A program made the translations under genes and the position numbers. From NCBI GenBank assembly GCA_031308135.1, contig JAHLJT010000631.1, positions 143,758,734 through 143,822,733 of the forward strand: a stretch of 64,000 nt of DNA. The letters are read 5' to 3'. This document shows, in pieces, positions 44,547-56,885 of the stretch (position 1 is the first letter of the stretch; the number at the start of each line of letters is the position of its first letter). Source of the stretch: Acheta domesticus (taxonomy: Eukaryota; Arthropoda; Insecta; Orthoptera; Gryllidae). The notes beneath the pieces are model-generated. The model made no database searches and was not told where the DNA came from. It saw nothing but the letters and a program-made list of their open reading frames with translations.

Positions 44547-44547
<1 letters not shown>

Positions 44548-44587
<40 letters not shown>
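44548..44587. repeat. (ATT)n microsatellite at the 5' side of copy 6
   Basis: About 13 ATT units abut the 5' end of the minus-strand copy. Confidence 0.9.
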
Positions 44588-47500
44588 GAGGGATGATTTT
44601 TATCACTCAAGGGCACTTTTGAAATATGCCCTTTAATGTGCAATAATAATTCACAATATTTCCTTTCCTGTACAAACCTTTACTGATAAAATGCAGGAGA
44701 AGCATGCTTGGAATGAAAAGATGTATTTTTGTGCAATAGGTATACAATCTACCTTACTTCACGTGAAAAATAATTGAAGCGAATATTCAACTTTGTAAAA
44801 TACATCGTATGTCTTGTTGCATATCTTCTGCCTGTTTTAAAAAATATCAAATCAAGAAATATCCTACTTTTGCACAAGTATTTTATAATCCATAGAAAAG
44901 AAAAAAATGCAAACTGTCATAAGCTCATTCTAATTAATGAACTCTCACAAATGAATAGTAGATACTATGAAAAGATGAAATGTTTTAGGGATAACCCTCT
45001 ATTTTAACGAAATATGCAAATTACAACTATATACACCAACAGAAAAATATCGGCGAAATATGCACTAACATATTAATCTTTTTAGCATCCAATACTAACG
45101 AAATGTCAAGAAATTTCACTTAGCTATCCCCTGAAGCAACGGATAAAAATATGCAAAATCATAGAAATCCGCTTCCTAATGAATTTATTAATTACGTTTG
45201 AAAGGCCTGATAATGTCTAAAGGTGTCACTGACAATCATTTTTAAATGAAATTTTTAAGGCAGTTCACTTATTAAAAGAAATAAAACTTGGGTACATTTA
45301 TTCGTATTTGCAAAGAAAAAATCCCTATTTCTAAAGTTAAGCAAATCAAAATAACTGTAAGGTCTCCGATGTGACGATCCACACAGACGCGTCACAAGAC
45401 GTTAATAAAGACAATTTATTGATATTGTTTTAATATCGGGACAGTGTAAGACCAGCAAAAAACAATCGATGGCGCGTCATGTAGAGAAAAAACTCTAAAA
45501 TTCGCAGTATTACGGCGGTTACTGCAAGGTTAAATAAATAAACGGTGTGAAGCGTGTGGAAGAGGATTTGTGATCGTATTTCCCAAAAGCAAAATTATTA
45601 AATTGTTAAATAAATTGAATTATAGGAACATTGCCTTTATTTGGTAAAAGAAAGTCGACAGCGTCACGGCGTGACGAGTCACAGAAAATGAATAGTTGTG
45701 GCTAAAATAAACAAAAATAATTTTAAAAAACGGGCATAATCATCATCAGGAATTTTATTTCGAAATAGTAGTATAGCAAAATTGAATGGGGAATATGAAA
45801 CACTACTAAAACAATTTTATATAAAAAGGTGAAAACATTGTGAACTGGACGAGTTGTTTCCGTTATTGTAACGCAGGAGGAAGGTACTTCAACAATAGGA
45901 AAACGAGAGAGAGAGACTGTCGAGGGTTCACGAGAGACAGACGTGTTTGTCTGCGGGATAAAAAAATAATCTTTTGGGTTTGGCAGTATGAAGTTCATCT
46001 CGCGGAAGGTAGTAATACGAGAGTTTAATCATTCGGGAGTGTAGTTCCAACATGAAGGAAATGAATAGGTAATGGATTCAGTGGATGTCAGCAGATCGTT
46101 GGTGTATGGATTGCGGCAGCGGCAAGAGGAACATGGTCGAGTTTTTGATGCAGTGCAACGAAAAAGGGAAGTGAACAACTTTCATAACATTAATGAATAA
46201 AATGTAGTGTTGAAAGCCAAGGTATGTGCAAGCGTTATGTAAATAAAATAGAGTAAAATAAGAGTAAATAGAAAATGGCCATGGTATGATAAATGTGCAC
46301 AGTATGAATGTTGTTTACTTTTTTGATATATATAAATCTTGTAAGTGTGAATATGTTTTACTGTGTTTTTGTGTGTTTTTTTTGTTCTTAAATGTTTATG
46401 TCAGAAGGAAAAGGGTGATATTGTTGATAATAAGAGAAATATGAGAAGCATATGAGAATTTTAGTTTTTGTTATTGAGAATCAAATTTAACATTTGAAAC
46501 ATTAAATAAATAACAGCCGATATTCCTCTGTGCTTCGGCTTTGCAACAAAAGTTAAAAGTGTTGTTTTCTGTAAAATGAGATTCCCGTGAAAACAAATAA
46601 AATTTACAAGGCAGAAATAGAGCTAGCAAAATAAACCTTCCTAATGTATTTGATAAGATCAATAGCCGGCATTCCGTACGAAGGCGGATCCCCGAACTGA
46701 CAATAATAAATAAATTCAGATGAGGTTAGAGTAAACCGCCATCAACCCAGGGAAAAATAAATAAAACAGAAGTTAATTTGCAGAAATAAAGATAAAAAGT
46801 TAGGTGAGAGGTGTATGGCTTTACGAACCACCACACCTAGTATTTATTAGAACGGTCAATTTTTATAAACATTTGACGAGAAAGTTTTTTTCATGACTTT
46901 TACATATTATCGTATTCTACTACAATCAACTAATCAAGAAACTTAGTGCACACGTTACACTCCTTATCAATATTATTATGTATTTCATTATGAGGATTTT
47001 AAAATAATTTTTATATTTCATACTTGTTGATGAAATACCTTTGTAGTGTGGAAATGTAACAAGAATTCATGGGGCGGTTTATGATTTCTAAATTTGGTCG
47101 CATTCGGTTTGAATTCTGTAAACAATAACTCTTCGGAATCATAACTTCTGTAAAAATAAGACAAGGTTGCTAAATAAATTTTTCGCGGCTCGAGTGATTA
47201 GTTTCTATGAAGAAAGAGAAATATTCCAATTAAATTATCTTCACGAACGACATTAGCTTCTAAGGTTCCGAATTTTTTTCTGCATCTATATTTTACAATT
47301 GAAGTACGTGACTCCCTGCTGTCCCCAGATCTTTCATTAGTGATGTGTACTGAGCATGCTGCCAGGCGCCACAAGGCAGTTTCAACCAATAGGACCCAGG
47401 CCGTTTCTTTGTAGTGAGTGTTGCACTCGGAAATCCAAATAAGGGTTCTTGTGACGCGGCATATTCCTGGAGGCGGACCTTCATGGCAGCAGGAACAGAG

Positions 47501-47635
47501 TGGCCAGCAAAAAGAGGTGGTACCAGGAGCGGAGGCGTGGACGGAGACAAAGGCAGAGGCAGCGGGCGTTCACACGGCGGACACGACGCACACGCCCCAC
47601 CGCCACTTAGGCACCCACGCGGCACCTCCCCTCCT
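44588..47635. other. AT-rich gene-free stretch
   Basis: No recognisable gene. Sequence at 45370-45683 has TGTGAC...GTCACA ends and AATAAA words but no target-site duplication, and is not called. A GAGAGAGAGA patch lies near 45907. Other open frames are short and without motifs. Confidence 0.35.
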
Positions 47636-48070
47636 GTTCTTTCTCCTTTTCCTCCCCTTCCTCCTCTATCTCCTCCTCAGCATCTCATCCTCCTCCATCT
47701 CCTTCTCCTCTTCTCTCCCTCCTCTTCTCCTCCTCTTCGCCACCTCCTCTTAATCTCCTCTTTCGCCTCCTTCTTCTCCCATTCTTTCTAGTTCTCTTTC
47801 TCCTTCTCATCCTTTTCCTCCTCCTTCACTCCCTCCTCTTCGCCTTCTTCCTTCTCCTCCTCTTCCTTCTCTTTCTGCTTCTCCTTCTCAACTCTTCTCA
47901 TCCTCCTTCTTCTTCTTCTCCTCATTCTTCTCCTCCTCCTTCTCCTCCGCCGTCTTCTCCTCTTTCTACTCTCCCTTCTCCTCCTTCTTCTCTTCCTCCT
48001 CCTTTACTTTTTTTCCTCCTACTCCACATCCTCCTTGTCCTCCTCTTTTTCCCTTTACTACTCATTAATC
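47636..48070. repeat. Pyrimidine-rich CTCCT/CTTCT tract
   Basis: More than 400 bases of nearly pure C and T on the plus strand, built on TCCTCCT, CTTCTCCTC and TCTTCTTCT words. Ser/Leu/Pro-rich translations here are artefacts. Like the purine tracts elsewhere, it could form triplex structures. Confidence 0.8.
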
Positions 48071-49024
48071 GCCTTTTCCTCTGGCCACTCTCTTCTTAAT
48101 GTCCTTTTCTTCTTTTTAATATTATTTACTTCTGTTTATTTTAATTTGCTTTCCTTCCGTTTTTTTTAATACCGTGTTCATTAATTTTTCTCCTCAAGCA
48201 AACTTTGTATTACCATTTCTTTTGTTCTTCCCTTTACCTTCTTTTCATCTTCCTCGTTGCAAGTGAGCATACTAATCATGAAGTACGTATCCTCTCTTAG
48301 TGGTCCTATGATGTCACTATTGAGGATTACATGTCTCTTCATTTCTAGCATTTGAAGTGAGACTCACTAAAAGTACTTCTCAATTTTTTACACAGTCTCT
48401 GTGATGTCTAGTTAACAAAAATTTTATTGAGCGGGCATGACACATTGACTTGTGACTCACTTTCATATTTTGCCTTTTACGCACTGAACGCTTTCAGTTT
48501 ACTCAACACAAGTTCAATCGTATACAGTCACTTTCAGAACAGCCATCATACCTCCATATAATATCTTTTTTATTCGCCCTATCAAATGCTGCATTCCCTA
48601 CATCAACCATTCACCTCCCCAAGCCCTCAAGACTCACTTCCCACGTCGCTCAGAACCTCCAACGCCGCCTCCTCTCTCAGGGTCTCTGAATGCCGCACGT
48701 GGACGTTCAGTTTTAGGCGCTGCCTATTAAATCCACTCGCCAACGGCCTGATCGTAAGGCTCTGTTTCCACATAATACCGATGTTTCCCAATGGACAGTT
48801 ATATGTAACATAAGGCCCAAATCAAACACAGTTCCTGGTAGGTTCACCACATCCTAGTCTACCGCAAACCTCATTCAATGCACATCTCCTTAGTAGTCCT
48901 ACCCGTACATCATCGTATTCTCCACCGTAACGCAATCGCCAACTCAAAGCAGTAGCGTAATCCGAACGCCTTCGCGACGTCCTTCAAACCCGCTGTCGCT
49001 GTCGTTCCCAGAGCAGCCGGCGCA
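48071..49024. other. Gene-free stretch
   Basis: AT-rich to about 48560, then more mixed. A 75-codon frame (48586-48813) has no known domain. Confidence 0.35.
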
Positions 49025-49270
49025 CTCCAAAACTCAGCCGCCCCAAGTAGTGCGCCGCGCGCCGCCTTCCTCGCGCCCACACCGCCGCCCGGGGCGCCCT
49101 CGCGCCGCCCCCGCGCCGCCCCGCGCAGCGCGGCCGTTGCCCAAGCGCGCCCCCCGCGCGCTTTGTGCGAGCGTCCGCCGCAGCGGCCTCGCGCGCCGCG
49201 CGCGTAGAACCTCGTAGAACCTCGCGCGCCGCGCGCGTTCTACAACCCGCTGAGGCCGGGGGCGCCTTGC
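49025..49270. other. CpG-rich island with GCGCGC palindromes
   Basis: One of the most CpG-dense blocks of the window. CTCGCGCGCCGCGCGCG occurs with flanking GTAGAACCTCG near 49188-49240, giving a short inverted and direct repeat arrangement. Frames with Arg/Ala-rich translations on the minus strand are composition artefacts. A promoter or GC-rich repeat is possible. Confidence 0.4.
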
Positions 49271-49411
49271 CCACCACGTGGCGCACAACGGCTCCTACAC
49301 CCACGTAGCACATTGTGATTTCCAGAGCCGGAATTAAACCGACGATCTCATCTTCGTCATCACTATACTTATTGTCATCATTGTTGCCATAAATATTCTT
49401 TTTTTTTGCTG

Positions 49412-50390
49412 TCTCACCTTACGAATACTTCGTAAGAAGAGAAAGTTATGTTATCGTGCGCCAGAAAACTGCGAACTTTCGCCAGAAAAACTCTCATTGC
49501 CGAGATCTGGTAACGAAAACGTGGATCAACCCTGTTGCTAAATTTAGAAAAACATCTTTTAACTCGTGGTGTAGCTAGAATCCAAGTTCTGTTGGTTCTT
49601 GGTACCGACAAATCGATTGACGGCAAAACATCCGTCTGTCCGTCGGTCTGTCCCGTCCGTCTGTTCGTCCGTCTGAGGTCAACGCTAGCGCCTAAATCGT
49701 TCAGCTCATTTTCTTCAAAATTGATATTTCTTTATCATTCTGGCTGATAAAGCGGCTTCTGGAATTTGAAATCGATATTTTAATTATGGAGGATACTTTA
49801 GAGACATTTTCAAAATTTTCAAGAGAATGGCGCTAACAATTTTCATTAAATTTTGTGTTTGGTTAGTCTGAAGGTCGTTTAAGAGAATGGCGTAGATCTC
49901 GTGTTAGTTAAACCTCTAATTTTTCGAAAATTGAAAAAATCAAACTTTTTTTGTCTTCCTACAACTACAATTATGAAAATACATTTTTTTCTTAATGAAA
50001 TGTGTTCATAAAAAACAAACCTTAAAATAAAGTAATGTTCAATTTTTCAAAAACATAAGAATTGTTTTCGAAAAATTGTGTCAAATACAGACAATTTTTT
50101 TATTTTATTTAATCCATTTTTTCTTGAAAACCCCACAACCTTTTTTTTTATTAATTTGAGACCTTAAATAGCATCAAGAAATCTGCAGAGAATTGTGCAG
50201 GTTTCATGTTCGTTGAAATGCCTGATTTTGCAAAAATTAAAAAAAATAAAAAATGTTCGGCCTCTTTCTACAACCACAATTGTGAAGATACAATTGTTTT
50301 TATTATTATGTTTATGAAAAACAAATCTTCAAATAAGTATTTTGAATTTTTCCAAAATATGCATATTTGTGCAGTAATTGGGGGTGCAAA
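49412..50390 (+). repeat. Unclassified dispersed repeat, copy C (diverged)
   Basis: It aligns with the 5' half of copy B: a terminal hairpin CTTACGAA-TAC-TTCGTAAG (49418-49436), GAGAAAGTTATGT, TTGCTAAATTTAGAAAAA, GGTTCTTGGTACCGA, CATCCGTCTGTCCGTC and CGCTAGCGCCTAAA. Similarity fades after about 50100, and the CTAG end is not found. No coding capacity is present. Confidence 0.6.
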
Positions 50391-50957
50391 TTAGTCGCCC
50401 GCTCCGCTAAGAGAACTTTAACCTAAGAGAATATTAAATCTAAGAGAATTTTAAAACAAGGCTAAAAATTGTTTGGTAACCTATTTTAGGATCCTGAAAT
50501 ATAGAGAATAAATAACGATAATGCATAAAATGCATTTTAAAAACATAAAATTTTATGAAATATAGAAGCGCATAAATATTACGTGGAACGCCGGGCTCCT
50601 CCAGTACTACATGAAAAATATATATTTTGTAAAAACATGAACATGTACAAAAACACACAAACACTGGCTACTTCTCAAAAAGTTTCAGTTTTGAACTTAG
50701 CTTATCATACGTGGGATTTCTTGCTGACTTCCGGCCTATGAATCGGAATGCAGAGGTGACAGTTTTGCAGTCGGCGGGCCAGTCCAGGGCTAGATTTTTA
50801 TGGCACTCAAGATTGCAGATAGTACTTGCTGTGTACACAGCCGATTTTGAAGTTGGTGCGCGCGCACAGAGCGGTGCGCACCCTATTGTCAAGAGCTCCG
50901 GCCACTCGCTTCAACAGGCAGCACGACAGGAGAGCGAGTCTACCTCAGCCCCGAGGC
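50391..50957. other. Unassigned stretch
   Basis: AT-rich to 50690, then less so. Frames of 70-105 codons on both strands lack recognisable motifs. Confidence 0.35.
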
Positions 50958-51303
50958 AGATATACAGGGTGAGGCGCCTAAGATGCCCACAGCAAGTATC
51001 TTCGAAACGGTTTGAGGTATTGGGATGAGGTTTACGCCAAGTTGTTGCAAGTAATGGGGAAATAACATATTCAATTTTCTTGTTTGTGAGTTTTGTAATT
51101 TTGGAGATATCGACACAACTTCGATTTTTTAAATGGAAGTACATATTTTTTTCACTTTTCACTTTTCGCGGTGGAGCTACAAGTGTGGACTTACAAAATT
51201 TTACCATTGAACTGTGGGTTACAAGGTTAGGTGAGAGGAATATTATTCTGTTTTGGGGAAAGTAATTAGTTTGAAATAGGTGCCCACTTGAGGCGCAAGA
51301 CAA
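50958..51303. mobile_element. MITE-like element with imperfect terminal inverted repeats, tentative
   Basis: The left end GGTGAGGCGCCTAAGATGCC and the reverse complement of the right end (GCGCCTCAAGTGGGCACC) align over about 20 bp with several mismatches. The interior is AT-rich and non-coding, though it gives a 130-codon minus-strand frame. Only one copy is in the window, so the call rests on the ends. Confidence 0.35.
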
Positions 51304-53000
51304 AGTGTGTAGGCAGTGTTTGTGAAGTGATTAGAAGTTTCGACTTGGTCTTGGATCCTCGTGGACTTCAGCAAGAATGAAGATTGGATTACAGCGACAA
51401 CAAGAGATATGTGGCGACGTCGAACGTAAAGCGTCGTGCGCGCGAAGAAGGAAGAACGGATAAAGGTTCTATAACGCAGTTATTGCAATAACATAAAGAT
51501 AGTCATGGCATAATGCTATTTGTACCAATCCATTATAATTTAAATAATTTATCTTGCGAGCTTAATAAAATATAATTCATAGTTGAAAGGAAGCTGATTC
51601 TCATTTGCCATTACGTGCAATCCTATTTGTGCAAGATATTTCAGATTCCTCGCTACTTCGTCTGAATGGCAGATTGAGTAATTGGTTGCATAGTAAGAGG
51701 CAACAATTATTTCATAAGAACCCTATCGACCGAGTTAGCAGGATTTTTATTTATGAGAATTAATAATAAAAATCAGGGATATAACTGTAACCATTTTCTG
51801 GCGCCCAAATTATTTATAAATTCGAAAATTGGTTACGTGTAATATTTTTTGAAGTCGAACTTTAAAGATAGGTGAAACGTGGTGCAAGATCCCACACACA
51901 CTAAAAAGAGGGAACGTTTCACCGTTTTATTCTTACTATGCTGAAATGTTTTCAAGCACTTTCTACAAGGACGTTCACGACAGGATGACCATGACCTTGT
52001 TACATCTGCCGGCATTACGGTGTCGCCCGGGTAACTGAGAGCTGCTGCAAGATCTCGGACGTAAAAGCCTTCGACTTCAACTTTTTCACTGTGTACCCTT
52101 TTACGAAACTTCAAGAATAAATTAATTTTTGCAATTTTGTACAATTAAAGGTGGACATCTTTTTATGCTTGATATATACTGCAGTGGAAACATTAACTAA
52201 TTTTTATTCTTAATTAACAGAGTGTTCTCGAAATTCCTCAGTATTCGGACTTAATTTATGAAAATGTGAGTTTCATGTGTTAAAATTACGCAACATTTTT
52301 CTTTATTACGACCGCACTACCTCACTCATTGGCTCAATTCTGTGCAGAGCGCTCCGTCTGGTCAGTCTCACGATCGACGTCGACCACAATCCTAGTCAGG
52401 GTGTGAGGTCAGTGTTGTGGTTCCGTTACGCAGAACGCACACAATGACTCAATAAGCGTCTGCTTATTAAGTCATTAAGTCGTTGTAACAAAAAGTTGGG
52501 GTTTTAATTTTTGATGTCCTTGAGACCGGAAAAATAAAATGAACTCTTACACCGATTTAATGTATAACAATTCAATCCACAATACAGTAGATGACTTCAA
52601 GAGATTCCGTTGATTGTTCCCACATTTTGTAATAGATGTCTTCATTTATTCATTCTTCATTTTGTAATAAATGGTTCATTTCCCGCTCGAAATATTTGTT
52701 CCTTTTTTAAAGTTATTTTATATTATTGTCTTTGCAAGAGTAGCTACATGCAAATATTAAATATCATATTTGGATTTTTCTTCTTGTATGTCCCTTCAGT
52801 AATGATACAAACACTATGAATATCTTAAGATTTCTTGCGACAATCTCATCAGAAGATGGCTTCTAATCAAAGTATTAGAATTTATTGGCCATAGTTTCCG
52901 CGATTTTTTGCCAAGTTTCAATAACCCTCTGCCCGGGAAGCGAACGGCATTATGCAAGCAGAAGGAAGAACAAACCGGACTCGCTGTGCGTGACAGCCAC
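51304..53000. other. Unassigned stretch with a primer-binding-site-like motif
   Basis: TGGCGCCCA (51799-51807) resembles the tRNA primer-binding site that follows a 5' LTR, and AATAAA-type hexamers lie near 51565. The preceding 450 bp could be an LTR, but its start, a second LTR and internal genes were not found. The rest is gene-free; a mixed-composition patch is at 52300-52480. Confidence 0.25.
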
Positions 53001-53235
53001 GCGTTATGAATGCGCGATTAGTCTATTGGCGCCTCCGAAGGAAAAGAAAGTACCGTCGCACTCGCAGCCGGAGATGGCGGCGACAGACCCCGCGCGAAGT
53101 GATGCATCGCGTTTCGGCGGCGAATCGATCACGCGCTTTCATCTCGTCCCGTAAGGCAGGGCACGCCGAGGGCGTCGCCTTGCACGGGCCGCAGATGACA
53201 CTCGGGCGCAGGCTCGGTTCCCGCAGAAGGATTTG
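53001..53235. other. CpG-rich island
   Basis: CpG-rich block (GGCGGCGACAGACCCCGCGCG and similar) between AT-rich flanks. Overlapping Arg-rich and Ala/Ser-rich frames follow from composition. It could be promoter-like. Confidence 0.35.
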
Positions 53236-55029
53236 TTAGCCACCGGTTTTTAAGGGAACCACTTTACTCTTTTAAAGTTATTGGAAAAGAGGTAGCTCTT
53301 TATACAGCAGATTCATTTCCTGCACGAAACGTAGGTATCATGACCTCGATATCTTTGCCGTGGTAACTAAACAAGCATGTGAAATACTCGGTTTTCAGAG
53401 CGCACGGCAATTTTTTATCGTCAGTTTGTCACAGATATTTTTTCAATGTATAGTATTTATTTGAAAGAAGAATATGATGTGTAATTGTGAATAAATGAAT
53501 TTTATATTTTTAGAAATATCATAGCAAAAATTATTAAATAAATTTAAAAAATGTAATGCAATAATAACCTTTTGATTTGAACGTTTTTTTAATTGCTATG
53601 TATACATTTTAACTCTCAAAGTTTGGAAGTGGAGCTTTAAAAACATGTAAGTTATAAACAGAAAGAACTTACCGGAGCGAATGAACGTCAGACCATTCGT
53701 CAATTCAGCTATTAACCATTTAGCAAGTCACACAGCGCTGCCCAGTCACGGCGCCTCTCCAGGCGTATTCTCGGATCCCCATGCAGAACTGCTTCTCTAG
53801 GATCTTCACAAGGACCAGAGAGCGTTTTGATAGAAATTTTATTTTTACACATTGGAATTACATTGTGCTGCGTGTTCCTGGGCTAGGTTGTAGTCGTATA
53901 AAATCTGTTGGTATTAAACATTTCTGCTTCTTCATGTTTGACTTGTATTTACTTATTTACTTGTGTTAAATGAAAATTAAAATCCTTCAACGTTAGTCTG
54001 TGGCCATTCAAATAGTTTTTTTAATTCGTGGTCTGCGTTCCCTGGATAGCATAGAAAGCCCCGTAATTGTTTCACCTACGCCGTCACAGGGACCCTTGTT
54101 ATGATTGGTAACAAAGAAATACCATTCAGCTGATGTTTGAAAATCAGAGACATGATGCAACACATTAATGAAGTTCTTACAGGTGAATGACCGAGAGGAG
54201 TTAAAATTTTATTTATATTACTGATTGTGACCTGTTATTCAATCCCTTGTGGCAGGTATTCCTCCTTCTCTGTCCCTGTCTCAGGTGTATGACCTGCGTA
54301 ACTCATTTTCGGTATCTTACACCTGCACTGATGACATATTAAATCACCCACTAGGCAAAGTTTTACACATCCCCCGTGTCACTTTTCCTGTGACACCTTA
54401 AGCATAAAATTAACATTTGAGTATCTCGGAAGTGGTTCAACGTTTCATCATGAAATTTGAGAGTCAGCATAATTATGGAATAATCTTACCCTTTACCACT
54501 CCAACTTTTACCAAAAGTTGTACAAGAAAAGATTGGTTTTGGATTTATAAATATTTGTTTAGTTTATTGTTATTTTTCACATTTATTTTAAGTGCAAATT
54601 CTTAATAATGCATAATTCTTAATAATGCACCTATTTAAAATATGATAATTTTTGTTTACAATGGTATATCTCTTATTTTTCTGTGAAGGATATGCATTCC
54701 ATAATATTTTTAATTGTACCGTACGTCAAAATGTTGATATATTTGTTATATTGGTTATTGTAAGAAAACTATTTACTCTCATATTTGACAGTTTAACTTT
54801 TTATTATAAAGACATTAAAAATTAGAAAACAAAAATTATCTGAAATACTACAGTCAAAAATTTAAATTTTGAATAGAAAGGCCAAGCAATGATAAAATAT
54901 TAGCAGGTGAAAAATAAAGAATCGATATAGTACTACAATTGTCAATTAGGCAATCCGCTTCACGCTAATACATTACTCTCTTGATGTAGCAACGTTGTAT
55001 ATACTGTTATAGTAATGGAAGCTAGGATA
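53236..55029. other. AT-rich gene-free stretch
   Basis: No recognisable gene or element. Confidence 0.35.
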
Positions 55030-55215
55030 CTAAAGGGAAGTGGAGGAACAGAAGGTGGGGAGGGAGAACTGGAAGAGAAGATGGAGATGGAAAACTGAAA
55101 GGAAGAAAGAGGGAGAAGATGGCAAGAAGAAGGAAGAGAGATGGAGGGAAGAGAAAAGGAAAGAAAAGGACAAGAAAAAGGAGAGAGGAGAAATGAAGCT
55201 GATAGTGAAAAAAGA
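55030..55215. repeat. Purine-rich GGAAGAGAAGATGGAG tract
   Basis: About 180 bases of G/A-rich plus strand made of GGAAGAGA, AGATGGA and AAAGGA words. Lys/Glu/Arg-rich and Ser/Phe-rich translations are artefacts of it. Confidence 0.75.
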
Positions 55216-55717
55216 GTTTTTGACATGGCCCAGTATTGTGTCTTCTGTGTTCATTTAGTGAATCATGTATTCAGCACATTCTTATTTCTGGCTTTAGAAG
55301 CCATAAAATATCAAGATTCCGTCAACCGCTACCAATAACTGATAAATCTAATTAACGTAAATCCTAAAAACAGGCTGTCTTGTTCATTTATGGTAAATTT
55401 GAGACATATTTATTCCCAAGCTCATAATATTAAAAACATTTTTTTAATTAATACAAATTATCGATCCAGTTGTGATTATGTGAAGAGAGGTATGAGAAGA
55501 ATTTGTGTTTGGAAAAAAATATGTTGTAAATTTATGTAAAACTAGTGTACCCATGTGAGAACGCTGGCATCTTAAATTCCACCGTCTTCCCTCTCCTTCC
55601 ATTTCCAGGTTAAGAGGGGAAGTTGCGAACGAAATGTGTTAATTTCTTTAAAAATGTATAAAGTTGTTCATTGTAGAAACATTGTAAGTACATTGTAACT
55701 TACCATGTATTTATAGA
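55216..55717. other. AT-rich gene-free stretch
   Basis: No recognisable gene or element. Confidence 0.35.
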
Positions 55718-56225
55718 ATATCAAATAAAAATAAAAACAATGAAATTGATGTTTGAAATAAAGTTTGAATAAAGATTTATTCAGTATTATTGACAAATGA
55801 TTTTGGAACAATTCACAACACTTCCTTAAAAACAATATTTGAAGTAATTATACAAACTTCCTTGAAAGTTGGATTTTCGCTTTCCTTGATAGTCACAAAG
55901 CTATTAGAAAAGGTTTTTACTCTTGAGACGGTAACTTAAAATTGGCCATGTGAAGATACAGGATCGTGCAAGTACTACCATACCCTTTGAAATATTATTT
56001 AATTTTATTACCAAACTGAGAGGTGCAATTCAATCGCCTAGAATATCAAGAAATTAGTTTAATTTCATATACAGTTACTGATTTTGCATGTGGAGAACGT
56101 TACTTTGAGAGTTTTGGCCTCAATATTTCAAGTTTTCAGGCCCCAGAATGCTTCCTTTAGGAGTTATTTAACTATACAGATTTTGACAATGGCGTCGAGT
56201 GCTGCGGGTTGCATTTAACATGACT
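55718..56225 (-). repeat. Unclassified dispersed repeat X, copy 2
   Basis: The reverse complement aligns with 38300-38910 through several landmarks listed there, such as GGAACAATTCACAACACTTC and GGATCGTGCAAGTACTACCA on this strand. The two copies lie about 17 kb apart in opposite orientation. Divergence and indels suggest old insertions. Confidence 0.65.
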
Positions 56226-56664
56226 ATTTGGATGCATTTTTTCAGCAAATCCTTCACGTTTATAAAGTCAAAGTGCAACTCGTCACGTCTCGGTAAAATT
56301 GTCTTTCTTTGGAGACCTCATTTATGAATATTGGTTGCGTGTGAAAGTCGTAAAGGAAAGGCATACTACTGAAATAATATAGGAGACGATGAACAAAAGT
56401 GTCTGTTTTTAAGTATTTACCTTTCATTATCGCAACATATATACAAATAGAAAAAATACCAGTGTTAAACTTAAACACTTATTTATATTATTCGTCAATA
56501 ATTTAAATGATACGCAAGGAAATACGGGTAAATTCATGAAACGTAATTTAAGTCATTATGTCACGCCCGGTAGCAATAGAGCAAATTTTGAGCCGCAAAC
56601 CCTGCTTGTCAAACGGAAACCCACTATGCTCCAATTATGGCGTGATTTAATAGGATAAGTGCTC
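56226..56664. other. AT-rich gene-free stretch
   Basis: No recognisable gene or element. Confidence 0.35.
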
Positions 56665-56885
56665 TTTGCATCATGAGGCAAGGATGCCGCTGTCGTTCCC
56701 ACGAGGCGCGGTGAGGGAGTGTCTCCAGGAAACGACGCGCGGCGGCGCGGCCGGATGCGCGCGCTCGCCGGTGCAAGGTCTGGGGCTCGCGCCACTCCGT
56801 CCCGGCCCCGGCCGAGGCCCCCCTCCCCCCCCTTCTCCCCAGGTGATGCTCTCGCTCGTCGACGCTTCGCTATCACTGGAAAAAG
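56665..56885. other. CpG-rich island
   Basis: A GC-rich block (GCGCGGCGGCGCGGCCGG, CCGGCCCCGGCC and similar) with a C-rich run near 56820-56840. Overlapping frames on both strands are composition artefacts. Confidence 0.35.

Larger units (their letters stand above)
41951..44547 (-). mobile_element. Dong/R4-like retrotransposon, minus-strand copy 6 (longest)
   Basis: On the minus strand the copy starts beside an ATT array (44548-44587), with a pre-RT region AQRIRRYKRRIDIRVQNRLF, and runs through reverse transcriptase, zinc knuckle and endonuclease to the C-terminus. It is the longest copy at the 5' side. It contains a 31-bp tandem duplication over motif C, a perfect palindrome at 43983-44031 and several frameshifts. 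The ATT array usually found at the 3' end is missing; a duplicate of the 3' end lies there instead. Confidence 0.85.

Noticed and set aside
45370..45683. An LTR-like segment with TGTGAC...GTCACA ends
   Set aside because: There is no target-site duplication (CCGA against GAAA) and no second copy; the inverted ends alone are too short.
48984..49313. Arg/Ala-rich minus-strand frames of 84-109 codons
   Set aside because: They follow from the extreme CpG composition and overlap in two frames.
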